This document shows, one piece after another, positions 39,575-48,237 of a DNA stretch of 64,000 nt (position 1 is its first letter; every line of letters begins with the position of its first letter). Source of the DNA: DATAUK01 sp036268295 (GTDB lineage: Bacteria > Actinomycetota > Actinomycetes > JAFAQI01); NCBI GenBank assembly GCA_036268295.1, contig DATAUK010000013.1, forward strand, positions 1 through 64,000. The letters run 5' to 3'. Both the position numbers and the translations under genes were made by a program. The notes under the pieces were generated by a model. That model had not been told where the DNA came from. It searched no databases and was given only the letters and a program-made list of their open reading frames with translations.

Positions 39575-40324
39575 ATGGACTACGTCCCTTCGCACTGGAA
39601 TCGGGTGCTGCTGAAGCTCGGCGGCGAGATGTTCGGCGGCGGGCAGGTCGGGCTCGATCCCGATGTCGTCCAGGACGTGGCGCGCCAGCTCGCCGACGTG
39701 GTGAGCACCGGCGCGCAGGTGGCGGTCGTGATCGGCGGCGGCAACTTCTTCCGCGGCCAGCAGCTCTCCGATCGCGGCATGGACCGCGGCCGCGCCGACT
39801 ACATGGGCATGCTCGGCACCGTCATGAACTGCCTGGCGCTGCAGGACTTCCTGGAGAAGCAGGGCGTCGAGACCCGGGTGCAAACCGCGATCACGATGGG
39901 GCAGGTCGCCGAGCCCTACATCCCGCGCCGGGCGATCCGCCACCTCGAGAAGGGCCGGGTCGTGATTTTCGGCGCCGGCCTCGGCGCACCGTTCTTCTCC
40001 ACCGACACCTGCGGGGCGCAGCGCGCGCTGGAGATCGGCGCCGAGGTGCTGTTGCTGGCCAAGTCAGTCGACGGCGTGTACGACGACGACCCGCGCCGCA
40101 ACCCGGACGCCAAGCGCTACGAGCGGATCAGCTACACCGAGGTGCTGGCGAAGGGACTGAAGGTCGCCGACGCGACCGCTTTCACACTCTGCATGGACAA
40201 CGCGCTGCCGATCGTCGTCTTCGACCTGCTCGTCGACGGAAACATCGGTCGCGCGGTCCGAGGTGAGACGATCGGCACCCTGGTGAGCAACACCGCCGAT
40301 GCCAAGAACGGGGCGAGCGCGTGA
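39575..40324 (+). CDS. pyrH: UMP kinase
   Basis: Phosphorylates UMP to UDP for RNA, sugar nucleotide and cell-wall synthesis. The 249 residues have LLKLGGEMFGGG (about 10-21), VIGGGNFFRG, TAITMGQVAEPY and DGVYDDDPRRNPDAKRYERI, as in the family. ATG 39575 follows the tsf stop by ten bases; a GTG at 39557 would overlap tsf. No strong ribosome site is visible before the ATG. The stop overlaps the frr start. Confidence 0.95.
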   Translation: MDYVPSHWNRVLLKLGGEMFGGGQVGLDPDVVQDVARQLADVVSTGAQVAVVIGGGNFFRGQQLSDRGMDRGRADYMGMLGTVMNCLALQDFLEKQGVETRVQTAITMGQVAEPYIPRRAIRHLEKGRVVIFGAGLGAPFFSTDTCGAQRALEIGAEVLLLAKSVDGVYDDDPRRNPDAKRYERISYTEVLAKGLKVADATAFTLCMDNALPIVVFDLLVDGNIGRAVRGETIGTLVSNTADAKNGASA

Positions 40325-40878
40325 TCGACGAGACGCTGTTCGAAGCGGAAGAAAAGATGGACAAGGCCGTCGGCGTGCTGCGCGACGACCTCAACACGAT
40401 CCGCACCGGCCGCGCGACGCCGCAGATGTTCGCCAAGATCGTCGCCGACTACTACGGTGCGCCGACCCCGGTCAATCAGCTGGCGTCGCTGACCGTGCCG
40501 GAGCCCCGGATGGCGATCATCTCGCCGTACGACAAGGGCTCGCTCGAGGCGATCGAAAAGGCGATCCGGTCGAGCGATCTCGGGGTCAACCCGACCAGTG
40601 ACGGCAACATCATCCGGGTCACCTTCCCGCAGCTGACCGAAGAGCGGCGCCGTGACCTGATCAAGGTCGCCAAGGCCAAGGCCGAGGACGGCCGGATCGC
40701 GATCCGCAACATCCGCCGCCACGCCAAGGAGACGCTGGACAAGCTGGCAAAGGACGGCGAGACCGGCAAGGACGATGTCGACCGGGCCGAGAAGGAGCTC
40801 GAGAAGACCACCCATCGTTACGTCGAGTCGGTCGACGAGGCGCTGGCGTCCAAGGAATCCGAACTGCTCGAGGTCTGA
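40321..40878 (+). CDS. frr: Ribosome recycling factor
   Basis: Splits terminated ribosomes together with EF-G. The 185-residue protein reads DDLNTIRTGRATPQMF near 22-37, ending in TTHRYVESVDEALASKESELLEV, the family ends. GTG 40321 overlaps the pyrH stop by four bases. Confidence 0.96.
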   Translation: MIDETLFEAEEKMDKAVGVLRDDLNTIRTGRATPQMFAKIVADYYGAPTPVNQLASLTVPEPRMAIISPYDKGSLEAIEKAIRSSDLGVNPTSDGNIIRVTFPQLTEERRRDLIKVAKAKAEDGRIAIRNIRRHAKETLDKLAKDGETGKDDVDRAEKELEKTTHRYVESVDEALASKESELLEV

Positions 40879-40883
40879 GCCTT

Positions 40884-41738
40884 GTGGTCGAGGTGAGCGA
40901 GCGACCGCCGCCGGCCGCTGAACCCGGTTCGCGGGCCGGCCGCAACCTGCCGGTCGCCCTCGTGGTCGGGGCCGGACTTGGCGGGCTGGTGCTCGTCACC
41001 GTCTACACGGTCAAGCCGATTTTTCTCGGTGTCGTCGGGCTCGCGGTCGTGATGGGGTTGTACGAGCTGACCCGCGCGCTCGCCACCCGGAACGTGCGGG
41101 TGCCCTTCATCCCGCTCGCGGCCGGTGCAGTCGCGATCCTGGTCACCTCCTATGTCGACGGCCGGCACGCGATGACCGCGGCGATGCTCTACACGATTCC
41201 GTTGCTCGTCGCCTGGCGCGTGGTGCGTGGCAGTGACGGGTTGGTCGCTGACCTGTCCGCGTCGCTGTTGGCGTTGCTGTATCTCGGTTTCCTGGCCGGG
41301 TTCTGCGCCTTGATGCTGGCCGCTCACGACGGTGATCGGCGGGTGACCTGCTTCGTGGCCACGGTCGTGGCCAGTGATGTCGGCGGCTACGCGACCGGCG
41401 TGCTGTTCGGCAAGCACCTACTCGCACCGAAGATCAGCCCGAAGAAGTCGATCGAGGGCCTGATCGGCTCGATGATCATGTGCGCGTCGGTCGGTGTCAT
41501 CTTGTGCACGTCGCTGCTTCACACCGCGTGGTGGCAAGGCGCGGTGTACGGACTGGCCGTTGCGGCCTCAGCGGTGCTCGGGGATCTCGGCATGTCGATG
41601 GTCAAGCGCGATCTCGGAGTCAAGGACATGGGCACGCTGCTGCCGGGCCATGGCGGCGTCCTCGACCGGCTCGACTCGCTGCTGCCGACCGCGCCGGTTG
41701 CCTGGGCGCTGCTCGCCGCGTTCGTTGCGCTGCACTGA
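40884..41738 (+). CDS. cdsA: Phosphatidate cytidylyltransferase
   Basis: Makes CDP-diacylglycerol, the precursor of phospholipids, at the membrane. The 284-residue protein has seven or eight membrane segments and the C-terminal signature SMVKRDLGVKDMGTLLPGHG followed by GVLDRLDSL (about 241-269). GTG 40884 (GTG 40893 is possible). The stop overlaps the rlmN start by one base. Confidence 0.95.
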   Translation: MVEVSERPPPAAEPGSRAGRNLPVALVVGAGLGGLVLVTVYTVKPIFLGVVGLAVVMGLYELTRALATRNVRVPFIPLAAGAVAILVTSYVDGRHAMTAAMLYTIPLLVAWRVVRGSDGLVADLSASLLALLYLGFLAGFCALMLAAHDGDRRVTCFVATVVASDVGGYATGVLFGKHLLAPKISPKKSIEGLIGSMIMCASVGVILCTSLLHTAWWQGAVYGLAVAASAVLGDLGMSMVKRDLGVKDMGTLLPGHGGVLDRLDSLLPTAPVAWALLAAFVALH

Positions 41739-42802
41739 TGACCCGGCCCCTGGTGTTTGACCCGCCTCGTCGCGGCAAGCCGCCGCGCCATCTCGCCGAT
41801 CTCGACGTCGCCGAGCGGCGCGAGGCCGTCGTCGCGACGGGTGAGCCGGCGTACCGCGCCGACCAGATCTCGCGGCACTACTTCGGCCGTACGACGACAG
41901 ACCCGGCGGCTATGACCGACCTGCCCGCTGCCAGCCGGGAGCGGCTGGCCGAGGCGTTGCTGCCGCCGTTGCTGACCGAGCTCCGCAGCGTGGAGTGCGA
42001 CGACGGCGAGACCCGCAAGACGTTGTGGCGCCTGCACGACGGCGCGCTGGTCGAGGGCGTGGTGATGCGCTATCCGAACCGGGTCACGATGTGCGTCTCC
42101 TCGCAGGCCGGCTGCGGGATGGCGTGCCCGTTCTGCGCGACCGGCCAGGCCGGGCTGACCCGCAACCTGTCAACCGCGGAGATCATCGACCAGATCGTCC
42201 GCGGTGGTCGCGGTGAGGTCGACAACATCGTGTTCATGGGGATGGGCGAGCCGCTCGCCAACTTCGCTGCCGTCAGCCGGGCGCTGCGTCGGATCACCGA
42301 CCCGTCCCCGGCCGGGCTCGGCATCGGGCAGCGTCACGTCACGGTCTCGACGGTGGGCCTGGTCCCTGCGATCGACCGGCTGATCGCTGAGCAGCTCCAG
42401 GTGACGCTGGCGGTTTCGCTGCACGCGCCGGACGACGAGTTGCGCGACACGCTGGTGCCGATCAACACCAGGTGGAAGGTCGGCGAGGTGCTCGACGCCG
42501 CCTGGCGGTACGCCGACGCGACCGGACGCCGGGTCTCCATCGAATACGCGCTGATCCGTGACATCAATGACCAGCCTCACCGCGCCAAGCTGCTCGGCCA
42601 GCTGCTCAAGGGCCGGCTGGTCCACGTCAACCTGATCCCGCTCAATCCCACGCCAGGCTCGATCTGGACCGCGTCCGCACCCGAGCGCGAGGCGGAGTTC
42701 GTCAACCTGCTGCGGTCCGCCGGGGTGGCGACTACGGTTCGAGACACGCGCGGCCGCGAGATCGACGGTGCCTGTGGGCAGCTCGCGGCCGACAACCGGT
42801 GA
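41738..42802 (+). CDS. rlmN: Dual-specificity RNA methyltransferase RlmN
   Basis: Radical SAM enzyme that methylates C2 of A2503 in 23S rRNA and A37 in some tRNAs. The 354-residue protein has the radical SAM motif CGMACPFC (CxxxCxxC, about 127-134), the GEP segment FMGMGEPLANF, and the second catalytic cysteine late in TRGREIDGACGQL. ATG 41738. The Streptomyces order cdsA-rlmN is retained. Its end is 12 bp before the next gene. Confidence 0.96.
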   Translation: MTRPLVFDPPRRGKPPRHLADLDVAERREAVVATGEPAYRADQISRHYFGRTTTDPAAMTDLPAASRERLAEALLPPLLTELRSVECDDGETRKTLWRLHDGALVEGVVMRYPNRVTMCVSSQAGCGMACPFCATGQAGLTRNLSTAEIIDQIVRGGRGEVDNIVFMGMGEPLANFAAVSRALRRITDPSPAGLGIGQRHVTVSTVGLVPAIDRLIAEQLQVTLAVSLHAPDDELRDTLVPINTRWKVGEVLDAAWRYADATGRRVSIEYALIRDINDQPHRAKLLGQLLKGRLVHVNLIPLNPTPGSIWTASAPEREAEFVNLLRSAGVATTVRDTRGREIDGACGQLAADNR

Positions 42803-42814
42803 GGGGTGTCAGCG

Positions 42815-43534
42815 ATGAACCGCAACGCTCGGGCGGCGCTGGTGCTGAGCGCCGCCGCCGTAGCCGCGACAACTCTCGTGGCGTCCGCCGCCGCAGCAAC
42901 CGGGTCGGTCAGCCGGTCGCAAACGGTCCAGAAGAGCCCGTCGTTCGCGGGCTATGAAGTGTCGAAGCCGACCGCTCACGTCAACACCGCCACCGCGACG
43001 TTCACCGTCCCGACCATCACCTGCAAGAAGAACTTCAGTGGTGTCGGTCCATCGCTGGTGGTGCAGACGACGCCGAACAAGCACAACATCTACACCGACG
43101 AAATCGCCGCGGTCGGCGTGGGTTGCGAGAACAAGCAGCCGGCCTACGAGTCGATCATCCAGATCAACGGCCACAGCTACAACGACCTGCCGTTCGCGGC
43201 GAACGACAAGGTGAAGGTCACCGTGACGGTGCGCAAGCAGCGCACCGCGGTCACGGTCGAAGACGTGACGTCAGACGCGCACAAGACCCGGACCAGTTCC
43301 GGCCGGGTTGGCGCGACCGCCTATATCGGCGACCTCGGCCTGATCATCAACAGCAAGAAGACCGGTCTTGACGCGTTCAGCAAGACCTCGTTCACCGATG
43401 TCTCGGTCAACACCAAGTCACTCGCCAAGGAGAAGGCGCAGGCGTTTGACTGGACGCACGGCAAGACGGTGAAGGTCGCGGTCAGCAAGCTCAGCAAGGG
43501 CAAGGACTTCACCCTGACGTTCAAGCACAGTTAG
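42815..43534 (+). CDS. Secreted protein with G1-peptidase-like fold
   Basis: A 239-residue exported protein. The signal peptide (about 1-29, ending VASAAAA) is followed by FAGYEVSKPTAHVNTATATF, TVPTITCKKNFSG, and VGPSLVVQTT; this order resembles eqolisins (GAxxxG, TVPxxxC, then a strand with a catalytic residue), but the Trp, Gln and Glu of the active site are not clear. Cysteines at about 71 and 106 may pair. ATG 42815 has GAGGGG upstream. It is related to no neighbour. Function not assigned. Confidence 0.6.
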   Translation: MNRNARAALVLSAAAVAATTLVASAAAATGSVSRSQTVQKSPSFAGYEVSKPTAHVNTATATFTVPTITCKKNFSGVGPSLVVQTTPNKHNIYTDEIAAVGVGCENKQPAYESIIQINGHSYNDLPFAANDKVKVTVTVRKQRTAVTVEDVTSDAHKTRTSSGRVGATAYIGDLGLIINSKKTGLDAFSKTSFTDVSVNTKSLAKEKAQAFDWTHGKTVKVAVSKLSKGKDFTLTFKHS

Positions 43535-43553
43535 CGACCGGGACGATCGTGGA

Positions 43554-43748
43554 GTGAACGTTCGATTCGGCATCGATATCGGCGGCACCGGCGTCAAGGG
43601 CGCCGGGCCGGACCTGGTGATCATCGGGGGCGGGGTCAGCAAGGCACGCGAGAAGTTCATGCCGCTGCTCGAGTCCAAGGCCACGATCGTGCCCGCAACC
43701 TTGGCGAACCTCGCCGGGATCATCGGAGCCGCACTGGCTGCCGAGTAG
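43554..43748 (+). pseudogene. Remnant of polyphosphate glucokinase (ppgK) with internal deletion
   Basis: A 64-residue frame joining the N-terminus of a ROK-type kinase (FGIDIGGTGVKGA) directly to its C-terminus (PDLVIIGGGVSKAREKFMPL and VPATLANLAGIIGAALAAE). In intact PpgK about 190 residues lie between these two. Both ends match the family closely, so this is an in-frame internal deletion rather than a different protein. The ATP phosphate-1 loop is partly kept, but substrate and catalytic residues are lost. GTG 43554 follows the secreted protein by 19 bp. It could also be a collapse in assembly. Confidence 0.75.
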
Positions 43749-43754
43749 CAGGCT

Positions 43755-44339
43755 CTACTGGCCGACTCGGCCGTCGATCCGCTCTCGCAACAGATCGGCA
43801 TGACCGCAATGGCGGGCGTACTCCTCGATCATGTGCACCAGAACCTCGCGCAGCGAGATGTCCTGACCGTTCGTCATCCGGCCGAGCATGCCCAGATCTG
43901 CTGCATCAGCCGTGAACTGCTCGGCGAATGCGACCTCCTCGCGCCAGGCCGTCCACGCCTGCTCGACCAGCTCGGGATCAGCTACCGCGCCGTCCCAGTC
44001 GACATCGCGCTCGCCGTCCACTCGGTACAGATGCCCGACCTGCTCGCCGGCCATCACGTGCCGGAACCAGCCGCGCTCGACCTCGGCCATATGGCGGATC
44101 AGCCCGAGCAACGACATCGTGGACGGCGGCACCGAACGCATCGCCAGTTGCTCGGCGTCGAGATCGGCACATTTCATCTGCATCGTCAGGCGGTAGGCCC
44201 GCAGGTATTCGACCAGCGTTGCACGCTCGTCGGTCAGGTCGATCCCGGTGCCGCGGGTGTCCTGCGCCGGGTCCACCCAGAGGCCCGGATGCTCCGCCGA
44301 CGCCGACCAACGAGTCGTCACGACCCAATCATGTCCCAC
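43755..44339 (-). CDS. DinB/DUF664-family protein
   Basis: A 194-residue four-helix bundle protein of the DinB superfamily, which includes mycothiol-dependent transferases. The family histidines are seen in LIRHMAEVERGWFRHVM and REVLVHMIEEYARHCGHADLL. ATG 44339 overlaps the end of the upstream FAD gene by 11 bp, so it is the last gene of the leftward polyamine operon. A role as detoxifying thiol transferase for aldehydes is a guess only. Confidence 0.75.
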   Translation of the reverse strand: MGHDWVVTTRWSASAEHPGLWVDPAQDTRGTGIDLTDERATLVEYLRAYRLTMQMKCADLDAEQLAMRSVPPSTMSLLGLIRHMAEVERGWFRHVMAGEQVGHLYRVDGERDVDWDGAVADPELVEQAWTAWREEVAFAEQFTADAADLGMLGRMTNGQDISLREVLVHMIEEYARHCGHADLLRERIDGRVGQ

Positions 44340-45687
44340 CGGTCAACTTCGCCAGCAGTGCGGCGCGGCGGGCCGGCTTGCCGGTCCGGGCCTCGGCCCG
44401 GTCGGCGGAGGCCATCAGCGCAGTCATGCCACGGACACCGAGCCAGCGCAGCGGCTCGGGCTCCCAGCGTCGCCAGCGGTGACCGACCCAGGGCAGCGTG
44501 GTGCGGTCGGTGTCACGGCCGAGGACGAGGTCGGCGAGGGTGCGCCCGGCGAGCGACGTGCAGGCGACGCCGTCGCCGACGTAACCGCCGGCCCAGCCGA
44601 TCCGGGTCGACGGGTCGAGGGTCACCGACGGCATGAAGTCGCGTGGCACGCCGATCACGCCGCCCCAGCGGTGCGTGATCTGTGCGCCGACGGTCTGCGG
44701 AAGCAGCTCGTGCAAGGCGTGTTCCAAACCGGCGTAGGTGTCGCCATGACCGGCCGAGCCCGAGGTCTGCGACCCGAACCGGTACGGCGCCCCGCGGCCG
44801 CCGAACACGATCCGGCCGTCAGCCGTTCGCTGGGCATAGATGATCAGATGCCGCTCGTCGTTGAGGGTTTCGCGGTCGCGCCAGCCGATCTCGTCCCAGG
44901 TCGCGGCCGGCAGCGGCTCGGTCGCGATGATCAGCGACCACACCGGGGCGAGCAGCCGGTGTGTCGCCGGGATGTCGGCGGTGTAGCCCTCGGTTGCCCG
45001 GATGATGGTGTCCGCCCGGACCGTGCCGTACGGCGTGACGACGCGACCCGGATGCACACCGGTCACCGGCGTCGCCTCGAAGATCGTCGCGCCCTGCGCC
45101 TCGACCACCCGAGCCAGGCCGCGCACCAGCCGGCCGGGATTGATCGCCGCGCAGTGCCGGGTGTACGCCGCGCCGTCGACTTGCGAGGCGGCGATCCGGG
45201 CGCGCGCCTGCTCGGCACTGAGCCAGCTGTCAGAGTGAGCGCCGACGTCGGCGCGCAGCCTTGCCAGCTGCGCCTGTCCGCGGGCCAGCGACAGCGTGCC
45301 GCCCTTGACGTACTGCGCATCGACGTCATGCTCCCGGCACCAGTTGCCGACGTCATCGACGGCGAGCCGAAGCGCCAGCTCCATCCGACGGGCCGCATCG
45401 GCACCGTGCTCCCGGGCGACCCGCGACCACGGTGCCGGGAACAGCGCCGAGCACCAGCCGCCGTTGCGGCCCGAGGCGCCCCAGCCGGCGAACTCCCGCT
45501 CGATCACCACGACCCGCAGCGTCGGGTCTTGCCGCCGCAGGTGGTGAGCGGTCCAGAGCCCGGTGAAGCCGGCACCGACGATCGCGACGTCGGCGCTGCG
45601 ATCGCCGGGCAGCGCCGGCCGCGGCGTCAGGTCCTCGCCACAGGTCTCGAGCCACAGTGACGGGGCCCGGCTCGTTGTCGAGGTCAC
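44329..45687 (-). CDS. FAD-dependent amine oxidase-like protein (DAO family), copy 1
   Basis: A 452-residue flavoprotein with the FAD dinucleotide motif VAIVGAGFTGLWTA (35-48), FAGWGASGRNGGW, and RWGGVIGVPRDFMP near the C-terminus. This is the glycine oxidase/gamma-glutamylputrescine oxidase family. In the polyamine operon it may oxidise putrescine or a gamma-glutamyl derivative, but no PuuA synthetase is in this window. GTG 45687 overlaps the preceding stop by four bases. Its closest neighbour relative is the FAD protein at 53733. Confidence 0.85.
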   Translation of the reverse strand: MTSTTSRAPSLWLETCGEDLTPRPALPGDRSADVAIVGAGFTGLWTAHHLRRQDPTLRVVVIEREFAGWGASGRNGGWCSALFPAPWSRVAREHGADAARRMELALRLAVDDVGNWCREHDVDAQYVKGGTLSLARGQAQLARLRADVGAHSDSWLSAEQARARIAASQVDGAAYTRHCAAINPGRLVRGLARVVEAQGATIFEATPVTGVHPGRVVTPYGTVRADTIIRATEGYTADIPATHRLLAPVWSLIIATEPLPAATWDEIGWRDRETLNDERHLIIYAQRTADGRIVFGGRGAPYRFGSQTSGSAGHGDTYAGLEHALHELLPQTVGAQITHRWGGVIGVPRDFMPSVTLDPSTRIGWAGGYVGDGVACTSLAGRTLADLVLGRDTDRTTLPWVGHRWRRWEPEPLRWLGVRGMTALMASADRAEARTGKPARRAALLAKLTGGT

Positions 45688-46322
45688 CGGTGCCAGCGCA
45701 CCACGTACGGCGGGGGAGTGCCACCGGAGCTGGTGATCGGCTTGACCGGTCGTAGCTGCAGCGGCACGACCCCGCTCCACGGGTCCCAGCCCTCGTCGTC
45801 CGCCACCCGCTCCGGCGGGCTGTCGCTGACCTTCACCGACCACTCCTCGATCGGCAGCGCGATGACCGAGGTGGCGGCGAGTTCCTTCTTGACGGGCGGC
45901 CGGGCATCGGCTCGGCGACCTGGCAGCAGCGCGTCGGAGAGGACGTCGAGAGCGTGGCGTTTCTCGGCGCCGATCAGCACGCTGCCCGATCCGAGCACGA
46001 CCGCGCTGCGGTAATGCATCGAGGACTCGAACAGTGACACCGCGACGACCAGACCGTCGAGCAATGTCACGGTGACGCAGGCCGGCGAGCCGGTGGCAAG
46101 GGCGCGGAACAGCCGGCTCCCGGTCGAGCCGTGCAGCAGCAACCGGTCCTCGTCACGGGCGTAGCCACACGGCATCACGAACGGCTGAGGGCCGACCGCG
46201 ATCCCGACGTGCGCGACCAGGCCGGCGTCGAGGACGGCGTTGAGCACCTCGCGGTCGGTGACTGCCTTCTCGGGCAGCCGCCGGACCCGAGTCCGCGACG
46301 CCCGGTCTACAGCTTTGACCAT
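45684..46322 (-). CDS. Pyridoxamine-oxidase-like FMN-binding protein
   Basis: A 212-residue split-barrel flavin protein of the Pyridox_ox_2/NimA type: GLVAHVGIAVGPQPFVMPCG, LLLHGSTGSRLFRAL and SMHYRSAVVLG. It lies in the same transcript as a PLP aminotransferase, so supply of PLP is conceivable, but NimA-type reductases are equally likely. ATG 46322 overlaps the aminotransferase end by 16 bp. Confidence 0.78.
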   Translation of the reverse strand: MVKAVDRASRTRVRRLPEKAVTDREVLNAVLDAGLVAHVGIAVGPQPFVMPCGYARDEDRLLLHGSTGSRLFRALATGSPACVTVTLLDGLVVAVSLFESSMHYRSAVVLGSGSVLIGAEKRHALDVLSDALLPGRRADARPPVKKELAATSVIALPIEEWSVKVSDSPPERVADDEGWDPWSGVVPLQLRPVKPITSSGGTPPPYVVRWHR

Positions 46323-47668
46323 GCCTCGGTGAGGACGCCGCGCAGCACCTGCTCGATCTCGTCGAACTGGGTCTGGTCGCAGATCAACGGTGGCGAGATC
46401 TGGATCACCGGGTCGCCGCGGTCATCCGCCCGGCAGACCAGGCCAGCTTCGAACAGCGCACCGGAGAGGAAGCCGCGCAGCAGTCGCTCGCTCTCGGCGT
46501 CGTCGAAGGTCTCCTTGGTCGCCTTGTCCTTGACCAGCTCAATGCCGTAGAAGTAGCCGTCGCCTCGCACGTCACCGACGATCGGCAGGTCCGAGAGCTT
46601 CGCCAGCGTCGAGCGGAACGCGTCCTCGTTGCCGCGCACGTGCGAGAGCAGGCCCTCGCGCTCGAAGATGTCGAGGTTGGCCAGCGCGATCGCGCACGAC
46701 ACCGGGTGGCCGGCGAAGGTGATGCCGTGCAGGAAGGTCGACTCGCCCTGCAGGAACGGCTCGATCAACCGGTCGGAGGCGAGCATCGCGCCGATCGGCG
46801 CGTAGCCGCTGCTCATGCCCTTGGCGACGGTGATGATGTCGGGCTGGTAGCCGTAGCGCTCGGCGCCGAACCAGTAGCCGAGCCTCCCGAATGCGCAGAT
46901 CACCTCGTCGCTGACCAGCAGTACGTCGTACTTGTCGCAGATCGCGCGAACCTGCTGGAAGTAACCGGGCGGCGGGGTGAAGGAGCCGCCGGAGTTCTGG
47001 ACCGGCTCGAGGTAGACCGCGCAGACCGACTCCGGGCCCTCGCGCAGGATCGCACGCTCGATCTCGTCGGCCGCCCACTCACCGAACCGCTCAAGATTGT
47101 CGCCGTGCTCGGGGGCGCGGTAGAAGTTCGTGTTCGGCACCCGGACGCTGCCCGGGACGAGCGGTTCGAAGACGTTCTTGATCGCGGTGACGCCGTTGAT
47201 GGACAGCGCGCCCATCGTGGTGCCGTGGTAGGCGATGTCGCGGCTGATCACCTTGAACTTGCCGGGCTGCCCGATCTGGCGGAAGTACTGCCGGGCCAGC
47301 TTCCAGGCGCTCTCGACCGCTTCCGAACCGCCGGTGGTGAAGAACACCCGGTTGATGTCGCCGGGCGCGTACGACGCGAGCCGCTCGGCCAGCTCGATTG
47401 CCGACGGGTGGGCGTAGGACCACAGCGGGAAGTAGGCGAGCTCGGCGGCCTGCTTCGCCGACGCGTCGGCGAGCTCCTGGCGACCGTGACCGACCTGCAC
47501 CACGAACAGGCCCGACAGCCCGTCGAGGTAGCGCTTGCCGTGGGAGTCCCACACATAGGCGCCCTCGCCGCGCTCGATGATCGGGACCTCGTGATCGGCG
47601 TACGACGACATCCGGGTGAAGTGCATCCACAGGTGACGCTTGGCGGCAGCTTGCAGGTCCGTGCTCAT
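46307..47668 (-). CDS. Class III aminotransferase, putrescine/omega-amine type
   Basis: A 453-residue PLP enzyme: TTGGSEAVESAWKLARQY (111-128), SDEVICAFGR (253-262), and the PLP lysine 283 in ITVAKGMSSG. The length and the GHGRQELADA-LSYFP pattern suit the omega-amine:pyruvate and putrescine aminotransferase group (SpuC-like). It would convert putrescine to 4-aminobutyraldehyde, substrate of the divergent aldehyde dehydrogenase. ATG overlaps the AsnC stop by four bases. Confidence 0.88.
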   Translation of the reverse strand: MSTDLQAAAKRHLWMHFTRMSSYADHEVPIIERGEGAYVWDSHGKRYLDGLSGLFVVQVGHGRQELADASAKQAAELAYFPLWSYAHPSAIELAERLASYAPGDINRVFFTTGGSEAVESAWKLARQYFRQIGQPGKFKVISRDIAYHGTTMGALSINGVTAIKNVFEPLVPGSVRVPNTNFYRAPEHGDNLERFGEWAADEIERAILREGPESVCAVYLEPVQNSGGSFTPPPGYFQQVRAICDKYDVLLVSDEVICAFGRLGYWFGAERYGYQPDIITVAKGMSSGYAPIGAMLASDRLIEPFLQGESTFLHGITFAGHPVSCAIALANLDIFEREGLLSHVRGNEDAFRSTLAKLSDLPIVGDVRGDGYFYGIELVKDKATKETFDDAESERLLRGFLSGALFEAGLVCRADDRGDPVIQISPPLICDQTQFDEIEQVLRGVLTEAWSKL

Positions 47669-48126
47669 CGGGCACCCCAGGTGTAGGTCTGTTTGGCGAG
47701 CTTGAGATAGACGAAGGTCTCCGAGTCACGCACCCCGGGGACCGAGCGGATCGAGTTGTTCAGCAGCGAGAGCAGATGGTTGTCGTCGTTGCAGACGACC
47801 TCGACGAGCAGATCGAACGAGCCGGCGGTCACCACGACGTAGTCGACCTCGGGCAGCGCAGCGAGCTTGTCGGCAACCTCGCTGAGGTCGCCGTCGGCCC
47901 GCACACCGACCATCGCCTGGCGGGCCAGGCCGACCTGCATCGGATCGGTCACCGCGACGATCTGCATGACCCCGGCGTCAAGCAGTCGCTGAACCCGCTG
48001 CCGCACCGCTCCTTCGGACAGGCCCACCGCGGCGGCGATCGCGGCGTAGGAGCGCCGGCCGTCGGTCTGCAGCTGTTCGATGATGGCGCGGTTGGCGTCA
48101 TCGAGCAGCGTCGACGTGGGGGGCAT
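47665..48126 (-). CDS. AsnC/Lrp-family regulator of the polyamine operons
   Basis: A 153-residue transcription factor with an N-terminal helix-turn-helix (about 8-55; LDDANRAIIEQLQTDGRRSY and VGLSEGAVRQRVQRLLDAG) and the RAM domain (VVVTAGSFDLLVEVVCND). It is the first gene of the leftward operon, next to a near-perfect inverted repeat. That it controls both arms, sensing a polyamine or amino acid, is an inference from location. ATG 48126; its stop overlaps the aminotransferase start. Confidence 0.9.
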   Translation of the reverse strand: MPPTSTLLDDANRAIIEQLQTDGRRSYAAIAAAVGLSEGAVRQRVQRLLDAGVMQIVAVTDPMQVGLARQAMVGVRADGDLSEVADKLAALPEVDYVVVTAGSFDLLVEVVCNDDNHLLSLLNNSIRSVPGVRDSETFVYLKLAKQTYTWGAR

Positions 48127-48157
48127 GCCTCGACTCTGCCGTCGTACGGCGGTCAAT

Positions 48158-48205
48158 GCAAGCGAATCCGTGGATAACCCCTGCTTTTGCTGCGGATTCC
48201 CTTGC
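48158..48205. promoter_or_regulatory. Operator-like inverted repeat between the divergent polyamine operons
   Basis: GCAAGCGAATCCG at 48158-48170 and CGGATTCCCTTGC at 48193-48205 are inverted with 12 of 13 matches around a 22-base spacer. They lie in the 111-bp gap between the AsnC gene and the aldehyde dehydrogenase. The right arm overlaps the -35 zone of the rightward promoter, so binding there could block or help the polymerase. A like arm is found at 59062-59074. Confidence 0.65.
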
Positions 48206-48224
48206 TGTCACCGCGTTCGGATGC

Positions 48225-48230
48225 CAGAGT
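48225..48230 (+). promoter_or_regulatory. Candidate -10 element of the rightward polyamine operon
   Basis: CAGAGT seven bases before the ATG at 48238, with TTGCTG 17 bases upstream (48202-48207). No ribosome site, so the message is probably leaderless. Confidence 0.4.
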
Positions 48231-48237
48231 CAGGCTT

